Source of the DNA: JBBRMW01 sp965246845
Lineage (GTDB): Bacteria > Chloroflexota > Anaerolineae > Aggregatilineales > UBA2796
DNA length: 64,000 nt
Assembly: GCA_965246845.1 (NCBI GenBank)
Contig: CBDFFR010000012.1
Coordinates: 1,550,001-1,614,000, forward strand
Direction of reading: 5' to 3'
The translations under genes and the position numbers were made by a program. Shown piece by piece: positions 25,918 through 35,700 of the stretch (positions are counted from its first letter, which is position 1; each line of letters begins with the position of its first letter). The notes under the pieces were generated by a model. The model saw nothing but the letters and a program-made list of their open reading frames with translations, did not search any database and had not been told where the DNA came from.

Positions 25918-26970
25918 ATGGTCAAAAAGTTGTTTTTCGCTACGCTGATATTCGTGCTGGCTTTAGGCGGCACCAGTACAATTCTCGCTCAGGGAACGGG
26001 TAAAGGCCCGCTTGGTCCGGTCACGCAGGCGGTTCTCAAACGCGGCGAACTCATCTGCGGCGCGAACAAGGCAGGTCTGGCAGGTTTCGCCACGGTCACC
26101 GCTGCTGGCGAATGGCAGGGCTTCGACATTGACGTGTGCCGCGCCGTCGCCGTCGCCATTCTGGGCGACGCCAAGAAAGTCACCTTCCGTCCGCTGGAAG
26201 CGGGTGAACGGCAGGCCGCAATCCAGAGCGGCGAAATCGACATCATGTCGCGCAATACCACGTATACCCTCAGCCGTGATGAACTGTGGGGAGCCTCCTT
26301 CGCACCGACGACCTTCTACGACGGTCAGGGCTTCCTCGTGAAGGCAAGCAGTGGCATCAAGACGATTGACCAACTGGCAGGTCTCACGATTTGTGTTCAG
26401 AGTGGCACGACCACCGAACTGAACCTAGCCGATGCCTTCAAGGTGCGCAACCTGCAATATACGCCCAAAGTCTTCAGTGAGGCAGCGGCGACCTGGGATA
26501 CGTTCGTGCAGGGCGGTTGCGATGCTTTCACGACGGACAAAAGCGGTCTGGTCGCGTATAAAGGCAGTTCACCCGATCCGAGCGCGTATAGTATCCTCGA
26601 CATCACGATTAGCAAGGAGCCGCTCGGTCCATTAACTTCCAAATCCGATCCGCAATTCGCCGACATCGTGCGGTGGACCGTCTATGCTCTCTTCCAGGCT
26701 GAAGAATATGGCATCACCAGCAAGAACGTCGACACCTTCAAAACGAGCAAGATTCCAGAAATCCAGCGTTTTCTGGGACAGGGAGATAACGCCATCGGCT
26801 CGCTGCTGGGCATCAAGAACGATTTCGCGGTCGATGTCATCAAGCAGGTCGGGAATTACGGCGAAATCTTTGATCGCAACCTGGGTCCCGATACGCCGTT
26901 CAAGCTGGGGCGTGGCCTGAATGCACTTTGGAGCAAAGGCGGCCTGCTCTACTCGCCGCCGTTCCGTTGA
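25918..26970 (+). CDS. Amino-acid ABC transporter substrate-binding protein, AapJ-like
   Basis: The 350-residue secreted binding protein has a signal peptide at residues 1-24 (MVKKLFFATLIFVLALGG, cleavage after LAQ). The family-3 opening GPVTQAVLKRGELICGANKAGLAGF.. and WQGFDIDVCRAVAVAILGD follow, with ligand-site elements AGERQAAIQSGEIDIMSRNTTYT and LICVQSGTTTELNLADAF-like sequence. AapJ and BztA have this same length and layout. ATG 25,918 has a perfect AGGAGG upstream, while the longer open frame upstream (from 25,711) lacks a signal peptide. It leads a four-gene operon. Confidence 0.92.
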   Translation: MVKKLFFATLIFVLALGGTSTILAQGTGKGPLGPVTQAVLKRGELICGANKAGLAGFATVTAAGEWQGFDIDVCRAVAVAILGDAKKVTFRPLEAGERQAAIQSGEIDIMSRNTTYTLSRDELWGASFAPTTFYDGQGFLVKASSGIKTIDQLAGLTICVQSGTTTELNLADAFKVRNLQYTPKVFSEAAATWDTFVQGGCDAFTTDKSGLVAYKGSSPDPSAYSILDITISKEPLGPLTSKSDPQFADIVRWTVYALFQAEEYGITSKNVDTFKTSKIPEIQRFLGQGDNAIGSLLGIKNDFAVDVIKQVGNYGEIFDRNLGPDTPFKLGRGLNALWSKGGLLYSPPFR

Positions 26971-27057
26971 TCGCCACGACAGCCTAAGAGTGAACGGGGA
27001 CATTTGCAATGATGGTGTCCCCGTTTCTTTTGTCTAGACCGTTGGAATGGTGTTGTT

Positions 27058-28773
27058 ATGGCAATTGACTCTGCAAAAACCAGGCCGCAATCTCCCTCGC
27101 TCATGCGGGTTCCGGCTTTTTTTCGCGATGTTCGAGTCCTCAACGTGGTTTGGCAAATCGTATTTGCGGTGATTCTGATTGCGTTGGTATCTTCCGTCTG
27201 GACCTCGATTCTGACGTCACTGGCAAAGAAGAATCTCTTTCCCAACTTCGAGTTTTTGGGAAACCGTGCCGGCTTCGACATCAGCGAACATCCCGCCTGG
27301 TACAGCTCAAGTAGCTCTTATGGTCTGGCCTTTCGAGTCGGCGTGGAGAACTCGCTGCGAATTATCAGCGTCGGGCTGGTTCTCACGACTGTATTAGGTA
27401 CACTGGGTGGCGTGTTCCTGTTGAGCAGCAACTGGCTGCTCCGCACGGCCAGCCGGGGGATCGTCGAAGTTCTGCGCAACACGCCGCTTCTCGTACAGTT
27501 GATCGTGTGGTACTTCGTGGTGATGCTCTCCCTGCCGCTATTTCAGGACGCCCTGACCTTTCCACAGGAAGGCTATGTGGTGCTTTCGGCGCGCGGGCTG
27601 TTCTATGCGTTTGCTCTCGCGGCTGTGGTCATCGCTGCCCGCGCGCTGCGCGGTTCGTCTGAATTCCGCACCGCGCTGTGGAGCAGTCTGGTCGCTGGAA
27701 TCCTCACCATCGAGGTTGCCTTTCGTTTACGAGCGGACCTCTACGGTGCGTCCAGTCTGGCGGCGATAGTGTTGAATATCGTCGTGTGTGCTGCGCTCGT
27801 GGTCGGCATCCGCATTGCGATACACCCTGCGGTACGCTGGCGCTTGTGGGGCATCGTGTGCGGGCAGTGCATCGCAGGCATTCTGTTTTTTTCCGGGCTG
27901 CTGCCAAACGCCGTGTTGGGCCGTATCGAGGTTTATCCAGCGGTCTTGCTCAGCAAGCGCGGTCTCGTCGTGCCTGATCTGGTTCCGACTGCGCGCTTCC
28001 TGCCCTGGCTGCTCATCGTCGCTATCGGTCTGGCAATCGGGTTTGTCCTCTGGCGCTATTGGGGACGTCTGGCCGAACGCAATGGGACCCCTATCCACCG
28101 GGTTGCGCGGGTATCTCCCATCATTGTCGGCGTTGCGTTGTTGGGCTGGCTGGTGGTCGGGCTTCAACCACTGCCACAAAAAGTTTCCGTGAAACAAGCG
28201 GATGGCACATCGGCAACAGTCTCGATTGACGAGGCCAAAGCCGCTGGCCTGTGGACCCGCGCCGAGGATGAGCTGTACGGCCAATGGCCTCTGCTATATT
28301 ACCCGCCCGCGCAGAAAATCAGTCCGGCGGGACTGATCAGCGGGCTGGCGAGTGGCACATCGATCACGCCGGAATATATGGCACTGCTGCTTGGGTTGGT
28401 CATCTACACGGCAGCGTTCATCGCCGAGATTGTCCGTGCCGGGATTCTGGCCGTTCCGCGCGGTCAGATCGAAGCATCGCTCGCACTGGGACTGAGCAGT
28501 GTCGAGATGCTGACCATCATCATCCTGCCGCAGGCGTTGCGCGTCATTATTCCCCCGCTTGGCAACCAATTCCTCAACCTCTCAAAAAATTCGAGTCTGG
28601 CAATTGCGGTCGCCTATGCCGACGTGGTGCTTGTAACGCAGACCATTATGAACCAATCCGGGCAATCGATTACGGGGATCGTGATGATCATGGCGTCGTA
28701 CCTCGTTATCAGCCTCGCCATCTCGGCGGCAACCAATGTTTTCAACCGTCGCTTTCAGTTGGTCACGCGCTAA
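27058..28773 (+). CDS. Amino-acid ABC transporter permease, AapQ-like, enlarged
   Basis: The 571-residue polar amino-acid permease has the AapQ N terminus (NVVWQIVFAVILIALVSSVW), the FDISEHPAWYSSSSSYGLAF region, and the first transport block with VEVLRNTPLLVQLIVWYFVV. The C-terminal EAA block is EASLALGLSSVEMLTIIILPQALR. Family members are about 400 residues. The surplus lies between about 170 and 360, adding four or five hydrophobic segments. In that part VVLSARGLFY and AVLLSKRGLVV, each followed by a helix, look like a duplicated unit. It forms a permease pair with the next gene. Confidence 0.9.
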   Translation: MAIDSAKTRPQSPSLMRVPAFFRDVRVLNVVWQIVFAVILIALVSSVWTSILTSLAKKNLFPNFEFLGNRAGFDISEHPAWYSSSSSYGLAFRVGVENSLRIISVGLVLTTVLGTLGGVFLLSSNWLLRTASRGIVEVLRNTPLLVQLIVWYFVVMLSLPLFQDALTFPQEGYVVLSARGLFYAFALAAVVIAARALRGSSEFRTALWSSLVAGILTIEVAFRLRADLYGASSLAAIVLNIVVCAALVVGIRIAIHPAVRWRLWGIVCGQCIAGILFFSGLLPNAVLGRIEVYPAVLLSKRGLVVPDLVPTARFLPWLLIVAIGLAIGFVLWRYWGRLAERNGTPIHRVARVSPIIVGVALLGWLVVGLQPLPQKVSVKQADGTSATVSIDEAKAAGLWTRAEDELYGQWPLLYYPPAQKISPAGLISGLASGTSITPEYMALLLGLVIYTAAFIAEIVRAGILAVPRGQIEASLALGLSSVEMLTIIILPQALRVIIPPLGNQFLNLSKNSSLAIAVAYADVVLVTQTIMNQSGQSITGIVMIMASYLVISLAISAATNVFNRRFQLVTR

Positions 28774-28785
28774 CCGAGGCCACCC

Positions 28786-30801
28786 ATGTCGACAATAGTT
28801 AATACCGAAGCAATGCGCGCCCTGCCCCCACCTCCGGGAGAGGTTGGGATTGTTGCGTGGGTTCGGACCAATCTCGTCCGCTCCTGGTTTGATACGCTGC
28901 TGACTGCCGGCTTCGGTGCATTCATCGTCGCGGTCAGCTACTCCTTCCTGAATTGGGCGGTTGGTCAGGCAAACTGGTTCGTAGTCATCTTCAACTTGCG
29001 TTTGATGCTGTTTGGTCGCTATCCCCTCAATCTGGAATGGCGCGTCTGGTTGTTTGTGGCCATCAGCGCATTTACGATTGGGATCAGCCTGGCTGCATGG
29101 ACGCACATCAAGCGCCGTATCGCCGTGATCATGCTCCTTGTTATTGGTGTACTTTTCGGCGCACCACCCCTGATCGATGCGCTGATCCCGCTCGGTCCGT
29201 CCTTTCTCGGCGTCGGCGGCAAGGAGATCACACAGGGCGCATCTGCGGAAACGCCACAGAGCCAGCTTGCGTTCATCGCGAGGGCTGGCGAGCGGGTCGG
29301 CCTCCGCATTGCCAGCGAGTTTTCGACCACCGATCAGAATTTGAGCGGGCTTGTGGGCTTTGCCGATAGAGCTGCCGCGCTCCTCGCAAATTCTGCCGCT
29401 ACACGCCTGGACGCAGCCAGCCAGCAGCAGGACCTGCAGACGCGCCTTTCCAGCGATTTGCTGACTGCCGGGCAGCGAACGCGCCTGCAAGCGCAGCTCG
29501 CACAGTTTACTGTCTCCGATTCAATCGCCGATACGTACAACATCGGTCAGGGAACGTTCAAGGTAAGCATATTGCGCGGCACGCAAATGATCGCGACGGG
29601 CACTTTATCAAAAGGGTCCGAGCCGTTGAGCGTTGATTTACCTGCTGATGGCTGGTACGTGCTGCAAAAGATGCCCGCATCCGAAAGCGACACAAGCACA
29701 GCGATCCTCGAAGCGCGGGGGATCGGTCCCTTGTTGCAGCGTGAGACAGCAGGCGATGCGGGGTCTTCAGTCATCGGCGGTACTGCGTTTCAATACATCC
29801 GCGTTACGGATAATTTTACGACGAATGATCCGCGCCCTACCCTCGACGACAGGAATGTCCCGATGGCGCTGTTGATTGACAACGGCTATCGCGATTCGCG
29901 AATGCTATCCGATTTTCTCAGGTTGTATCTCAGCCAGCTTTTCAAGCTGCTCGGTATGCCAGTTCTCCTGTTGATTTTCGCAGGTAGTCTTGGCTATTGG
30001 GTGGGTCGCCTTGTGGATCGGTACAGGTCCCCGGACATTCATCCGCGCAAGACGTCGCGCCGTGCGGCGGTCTGGCTTTTGATGGCGCTGCCCGTTGTCA
30101 TGTTCGGCCTGATTTATGGCGTCGGAACGGTGCTGCCGCTTACCGATACGCGGCGGTGGGGTGGCCTGCTGCTGACCATCATGCTGACGGTCGTCAGTTC
30201 GATTGCATCGTTCCCGCTGGGGATACTGCTCGCGCTCGGACGCCGCAGCCGTCTTCCGGTCGTGAGCATCGCGTCCACAATCTACATCGAAGTGATACGT
30301 GGCGTGCCATTGATTACAGTCTTGTTCATGGCGCAGTTGCTCCTCCCGCTGATGAACCCCGCGCTGGCAGAGATGCCGAATGTGTTTCGTGCAATGATTG
30401 CCATCACGCTCTTCGGCGCAGCTTACATGGCTGAGAATGTGCGGGGCGGATTACAATCGATCCCCGTCGGGCAAAACGAGGCAGCGAAGGCTCTGGGCTT
30501 GAGCAGCTTCCAGATCACCTTCGAGATTCTGCTGCCGCAAGCGCTTCGCGCGGTCTTCCCGGCTCTGGTCGGCATGGTCATCTCAGGTTTCAAGGACACG
30601 TCTCTGGTCGCGATTGTCGGACTTCTGGACCTGACTGGCATCGCCCAGACCATCGTGACGCAGACCGAATTCATCGGGCAGCGCCGGGAGACGCTGCTGG
30701 TGATCACGATCTTCTATTTCAGCATCGCTTACGCAATTGCGGCGGTCTCTCGCCGCATTGAAACCAGCGGTTTCGGCGCAACTGTAATTCGCAAATTGTA
30801 A
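28786..30801 (+). CDS. Amino-acid ABC transporter permease, AapM-like, with inserted ectodomain
   Basis: The 671-residue permease has N-terminal membrane segments at about 33-52, 86-104 and 112-135. The conserved C-terminal transport domain has VIRGVPLITVLFMAQ and the EAA block NEAAKALGLSSFQITFEILLPQALRAV. Typical AapM is about 385 residues. Here roughly residues 148-380 are an extra hydrophilic block, probably extracytoplasmic. It has a helical, Gln/Ala-rich first part (SQQQDLQTRLSSDLLTAGQR) and a beta-rich second part ending near MLSDFLRLYLSQLFK. The insert is in frame with no sign of error. It starts 12 bases after the AapQ-like gene. Confidence 0.9.
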   Translation: MSTIVNTEAMRALPPPPGEVGIVAWVRTNLVRSWFDTLLTAGFGAFIVAVSYSFLNWAVGQANWFVVIFNLRLMLFGRYPLNLEWRVWLFVAISAFTIGISLAAWTHIKRRIAVIMLLVIGVLFGAPPLIDALIPLGPSFLGVGGKEITQGASAETPQSQLAFIARAGERVGLRIASEFSTTDQNLSGLVGFADRAAALLANSAATRLDAASQQQDLQTRLSSDLLTAGQRTRLQAQLAQFTVSDSIADTYNIGQGTFKVSILRGTQMIATGTLSKGSEPLSVDLPADGWYVLQKMPASESDTSTAILEARGIGPLLQRETAGDAGSSVIGGTAFQYIRVTDNFTTNDPRPTLDDRNVPMALLIDNGYRDSRMLSDFLRLYLSQLFKLLGMPVLLLIFAGSLGYWVGRLVDRYRSPDIHPRKTSRRAAVWLLMALPVVMFGLIYGVGTVLPLTDTRRWGGLLLTIMLTVVSSIASFPLGILLALGRRSRLPVVSIASTIYIEVIRGVPLITVLFMAQLLLPLMNPALAEMPNVFRAMIAITLFGAAYMAENVRGGLQSIPVGQNEAAKALGLSSFQITFEILLPQALRAVFPALVGMVISGFKDTSLVAIVGLLDLTGIAQTIVTQTEFIGQRRETLLVITIFYFSIAYAIAAVSRRIETSGFGATVIRKL

Positions 30802-30830
30802 CTGCAAGTCAAATTCGAGGTTCGACACGT

Positions 30831-31616
30831 ATGACAGTTCAGGCGACCGCACTCACCACGACCCCGGTTCGGACATCCGAAGGCGTTCAGCCCATGATTA
30901 TCTGCGACGCCGTGAACAAATGGTTCGGTGAATATCACGTCCTGCGTGGTATATCGCTCTCCATCGCGGCACAGGAAGTCGTTGTCGTGGTGGGTCCCTC
31001 CGGTTCCGGGAAATCGACGTTCATTCGTTGCCTGAATCGGCTGGAAGAACACCAGAGCGGGACTATCGTCATCGATGGCATCGAACTCCGCAACGACATT
31101 GCCAACATCGCCGCGATACGCCGCGAAATCGGGATGGTCTTTCAACAATTCAACCTGTTCCCCCACAAAACCGTTCTGGAAAACATCAGCCTCGCGCCAC
31201 AGCGGGTACGACACTGGTCGCGCCAAAAAGCAGAGAGCAAGGCGAAGGAACTGCTGGAGCGTGTCGGCATCCCGGAACAGGCACAGAAATATCCCGGCCA
31301 GCTTTCCGGCGGTCAGCAGCAACGTGTCGCCATCGCGCGGGCGCTGGCGATGGAACCCAAAATCATGCTTTTCGACGAACCGACTTCCGCGCTCGATCCA
31401 GAGATGATAAAGGAAGTGCTGGACGTGATGAAGGAGCTGGCACAGAGCGGCATGACGATGGTCGTGGTCACGCACGAAATGGGATTTGCGCGCGAAGTGG
31501 CAGATCGCATTCTGTTTTTCGACGAGGGGCGAATCGTCGAGCAAGGAACGCCACAATCCTTCTTTGAAGAGGCGCAGCACCCACGCACGCAACTTTTCCT
31601 CTCCCAGATTCTGTAG
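30831..31616 (+). CDS. Amino-acid ABC transporter ATP-binding protein, AapP/GlnQ-like
   Basis: The 261-residue ATPase energises the AapJQM-like importer. It has Walker A GPSGSGKST (~54-62), Q-loop FQQFNLFPH, signature LSGGQQQR, Walker B IMLFDEPTSALDPE and the switch His in VVTHEMGFA. The C terminus FFDEGRIVEQGTPQSFF is standard for polar amino-acid ATPases. About 22 residues precede the fold, so the ATG at 30,894 (MIICDAV) is an alternative start. It is the last gene of the operon, and the IS6-type element begins 164 bases after it. Confidence 0.95.
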   Translation: MTVQATALTTTPVRTSEGVQPMIICDAVNKWFGEYHVLRGISLSIAAQEVVVVVGPSGSGKSTFIRCLNRLEEHQSGTIVIDGIELRNDIANIAAIRREIGMVFQQFNLFPHKTVLENISLAPQRVRHWSRQKAESKAKELLERVGIPEQAQKYPGQLSGGQQQRVAIARALAMEPKIMLFDEPTSALDPEMIKEVLDVMKELAQSGMTMVVVTHEMGFAREVADRILFFDEGRIVEQGTPQSFFEEAQHPRTQLFLSQIL

Positions 31617-31780
31617 CGTCTGTTATAGGCTATTCCCGTCCCTCGGCCTGTAGACAGCGCCGACTTTTCTAAAATCCGCATTGAGAAACCCGCCTCGACC
31701 AAAATCCGCGTGTGCGCACACCTCGTTTACGCCCGCTCGCGATCTCCAGATGCGGACCGATACACCCGACCAGTATGTTC

Positions 31781-32753
31781 GGTAGCGTCAGGTTTCAGAA
31801 CGCGTTTGAAAAAGGCGTGCCCCTTGGGTATGCTTCACTGGTCAACCTAATGAAAACTAAAGTCGATTAACTGCCCTCACTGCCAGTCCGCTAAGACCCG
31901 CGAGTATCACAAAACAACGAGTTTAGGCTATCGTATTTTCCGCTGGCATCGTTGCAATACAATGTTCAATGAGCGAACCGGGACAGTTTTTAATGACCTT
32001 CACTGTCCGACCGATATCGTCATGTTGGTCGTGTTGTGGCGGTTGCGTTACAAGTTGAGTTTGCGCGAGCTGGTCGAGATGTTTTTGGTACGCGGTTACA
32101 CGTTTACGCACGAAACCGTACGCGATTGGGAAGCACGCTTCGCACCCCTGATAGCGGAGCAGTTGCGGGCTAAGCGTCGGAGGCAGGCAGGCAAGTCGTG
32201 GTACGTCGATGAGACATATATCAAAGTTCATGAGCAATGGCATTACCTGTATCGCGCGCTCGACCGAGATGGCAATTTGGTCGATACCATGCTAAGCGCC
32301 ACCCGCGATTTAGCGGTGGCTAACGCTTTTTTCAAACAAGCGGTGGCTACAGTTGGACACCAGCCGGAACGCGTGACGACTGACAAGCACGCCGCTTACC
32401 CGCGTGCGATCCGCCGTGCCATGGGTCGCAAGGTGCGGCATCGCACCAGTCAGTATTTAAACAACCGCATTGAGCAAGACCATCGAGGTGTTAAACAGCG
32501 CTATTATCCGATGCGTGGCTTTGGAAGCTCTACCAGTGCTGCCCGTTTTTGCTCCGCCTTTGATGAAGTTCGCCACCATTTCCGTATTTGTTCCACCAAC
32601 CAATCCCCATCATTAGCCGAGCGGCGGGCCACTTTTCATCAACGGTGGAACGAGCTATCGGCTGCGTGGCAAACGAGCTAACCACAAGCTAAATGAATAT
32701 AGCTTTTGCTGATTTTACAATTTCTCGGCCTCGTCCTGATTCCTGACGCTACC
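31781..32753 (+). mobile_element. IS6-family insertion sequence
   Basis: The 973-bp element is bounded by inverted repeats of about 21 bases with 18 matches. The left end starts GGTAGCGTCAGG at 31,781 and the right end reads the same on the minus strand from 32,753. It encodes one IS6/IS240-type DDE transposase. The flanking octamers differ, so no target duplication is seen, which is common for IS6 elements that form cointegrates or have recombined. Its right end is two bases from the stop codon of the DUF5107-TPR gene. Confidence 0.85.
31866..32681 (+). CDS. IS6-family transposase with N-terminal zinc ribbon, start frameshifted
   Basis: The DDE transposase has catalytic residues in WYVDETYIKV, VTTDKHAAY and NRIEQDHRGVKQR. 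Homologous sequence starts upstream of the first in-frame ATG (31,962). The frame reads INCPHCQSAKTREYH..RWHRCN, a zinc-ribbon finger, back to a TGA at 31,851. The natural start seems to be ATG 31,850 (MKTK), but it is one base out of frame. Removing one A from the AAA at 31,859-31,861 would restore MKTKSINCPHC. So the gene is either disabled, started at a rare codon or at 31,962 without the finger, or expressed by +1 frameshifting. Confidence 0.8.
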   Translation: MNCPHCQSAKTREYHKTTSLGYRIFRWHRCNTMFNERTGTVFNDLHCPTDIVMLVVLWRLRYKLSLRELVEMFLVRGYTFTHETVRDWEARFAPLIAEQLRAKRRRQAGKSWYVDETYIKVHEQWHYLYRALDRDGNLVDTMLSATRDLAVANAFFKQAVATVGHQPERVTTDKHAAYPRAIRRAMGRKVRHRTSQYLNNRIEQDHRGVKQRYYPMRGFGSSTSAARFCSAFDEVRHHFRICSTNQSPSLAERRATFHQRWNELSAAWQTS

Positions 32754-32755
32754 GC

Positions 32756-35700
32756 TCATTCCGATGCAGTCGCCGAATGAGGCGCGCGATGCAGCACCGC
32801 GCCGAGATGATATGCGCTCGTTGAAAGCACTGCGTCGAAATGTTCTCGTGCGGCGTTGGTTCGATTCAGACCGAGGCAGCCGAGCGCCATCATGAATTCA
32901 CAATGCAGCCGATTACGGCGGTTCAGGTCTTCATCGAACACCAGAAAATCGGGGAGCGAGACGGCGAAGTAGTCCATCTGAACATCGTCGTGCAGGTGCG
33001 TTTCGCCATAGGCGACCAGCTTTTCAAAAATTGATTGCGCTTGCGCATAATCGCCGAGCGCTTCGAGCGCTTTGCCCTGATAGAACAGCATTTCGGGCGG
33101 CTGATCGTTGTAATACAGCGGTGACGAGGGTTCGAGCGATCCGCGTGAGGCCGCGTGCAGATGGTGTTGTGCCTGATCTGCATCGCCCAACTGCTGGTAT
33201 GCCAGACCGAGGTAATAATCAATGTGGTTCTCACGCGCGCCGGGCAGTTTGCCCTCACCAAGACTGGATGGGTAATGCCGCGCCTGCTCTAGCTGGTCAA
33301 TCGCGGCCAGCGGGTCGCCCGCGGCGAGGCAGCGTTTCGCCACTTCAACCAGACTGACGACGTACTGCCCGGTCGTCTTGCCTTCGCCGCCCTCCCAAGG
33401 GTGGAAGTTGCGTGCAAGCAGCAGGCGCAGCGCTTCATCATGGCGGCCAAGCAGGTTGAGCAGCGCAATCCATTCAAGCATCAGGTCATCGCGCTGCTCG
33501 ACAAGCGCAGCATATTTTACGAGGCTGGCGAGGCGCTCCGGTGGCGGCTGGTTCAGGCGCTTGCGAAGCTGATCAAGTTCAAAGAAGACGCGCGCATCGC
33601 TTTCATCGAGCCGGAACGCGGTTTCGTAAGACTCTCTTGCGCCGTCGGGGTCATCCCATTTGTTCATATAAGCGAGGCCGAGGTTACGGTGAACCGTCGG
33701 GTAAGCAGGTTCACACTCGCGGCTGAGTTCCCAGAGTTGAATAGCCCGCGAATAGCGCCGATGCGCGTAGAAGAAATTGCCGAGCAGATAGGACGCGCGC
33801 GCATCGACCGGTTTTGGCAGCGTAGCGTATTGCGCGTATTGCAGGGCGGGGACGCATTCGATCTGGTTGGGAAAGCAGTAATCGGGCGGGAGCGTGCGTG
33901 CGCCCTCGAATGCAAACTTCGCGGCGGCTTCGTCGCCCGCTTGTGAATGAAACCAGCCGAGGAAATACAGGGTCAGCGGGTCGGGCGTCGGCGCTTCTGA
34001 GAGCAGAGCAATCGCCTCACGGAACAGCCCCGCGTGCGCGTAATCGAGCGAGATTTCGATATAGGTATTCGCCGCGCCGCGCATCCGGTCGCGATAGGTG
34101 GTGTCTCCATCGAGCAGAAATTGCTCGTACAGCGCGCCGAAGTTGAAGCGGTCGAGCGTCACCGCCCGCGTCAGCTCTTTGCGCGCTTCCACGTTCTGAT
34201 TCAAGTGACGCAGCAGCGCGATCCGCAAGTGGCGCGCCTGATGGTGGCGCTGGTTGCGCGAGAGCGAACGGTCGATCAGTTCCAGCGCTTCCGCATAGCG
34301 TGCATCTCGGCAGGCCAGCCGCGCGAGTTCAAAATACGCGCTATCCTGCCACGCCGCATTCCAAGTCGCTTTGTAAAACGCATCGAAGGCTTCCGTGTAG
34401 CGCCGCTGCATCCTGAGCGCCAAACCGAGGTTGTAGAACGGCTCACCATCGTAGGGGTTCGGGTTGCGCCGGGTGAGGCTTTCGACCGCTATGCGGAAGT
34501 GTCGCTCGGCGTGCATAAACGATCCGCTGCGATAGAGCAACCGCCCCATCGCGTTGTTGCAGCGGCTATCGTGCGGGTCGCGGCGTAGCGCTTCCTCGTA
34601 ATACGGTTTCGGTGAGTAGGTCGCGTGGCGGTACTGTTCGAGGTGCAGGCCGTTCAGATAGAGTTCTTCATTCGACGCGATCTCCTGCGGCGGCTTGGCG
34701 GCGGTGGCAGGCTTCGGGATCGTCGGTTCGACATCCGGCAGGGGTGTAAACTCGATCAGCGTGCGCTCGCCCTCACGGACGCGCAACGTGAGCGCTTGCG
34801 GCGCAACATTGGCTGGGAGCGCGACAATTTCCAAAAACGCGGCTGTCGGGTCCAAATCGATCTCGCGTGAGAAAAACGGCTCTCCGTTCATCACAAGCTG
34901 CACGTTCACATGGCGCGGGCTGCTCACATACACGCCAATTTGCGCCGTCCCGTCCGCGATTTCCAGGTTGATCACGGCGTCTTTGCTCGCGTTCTTCGCT
35001 GCGCCGATGCCCTTATAGGGCATGAACACCTGCGTGAACTGCTTTTCTTCGCCCGGCATTAGCCACGAAAAATCAGGCTGGTTGTCAGTGTACGCGCCAC
35101 ACATGAGTTCGATGTACGGTCCGTCCACGTCGGTGAGCTGGCGGTCCCACGCGCGCCCGAAATCGCCATTGCCCCACGTCCATTGTTTCTTGCCGGGAAC
35201 CGTGTGATGGTTGGCAACGTGCATCATCCCGGCCTGTTTTCCGTGATCGTAACAGCCCAGAAAATCGAAGTCGGAATGATAAGCCATATACGAGGTCGGA
35301 ACCGGGATGTTCTTGTAGCGCGAAATATCAGTCCCCGGCGCATAGTCCATTTTGTAATACACGCCGCGCGCGATGGGGAACTCCGAGACATCGCGTTTGC
35401 CGTGATCCATCACCGCGCGCACATCCGGCGGGAACACCGATTGATAGTCGTCGTTGACGTGTACCGCCGGGTTCGCCCACCAAAGAAAAGTCTGTGGCTG
35501 ATCGGTCCGGTTGGAGAGCTGCACTGCGATTTCGAGGTATGCGCGGTCCGGGTGCAGCGTGAACCCGGCCATGCCCTTTGTGCGGAACATACGCTCGATC
35601 TCACTGAACCAGACGGTTTTGCTGCCGTCGGCGTTCGCCTCAGTCGTAAAATCGACGGGTGCATAGGTCGTTGGGCGGTGGTGCTGCGGCCAGTTGAACT

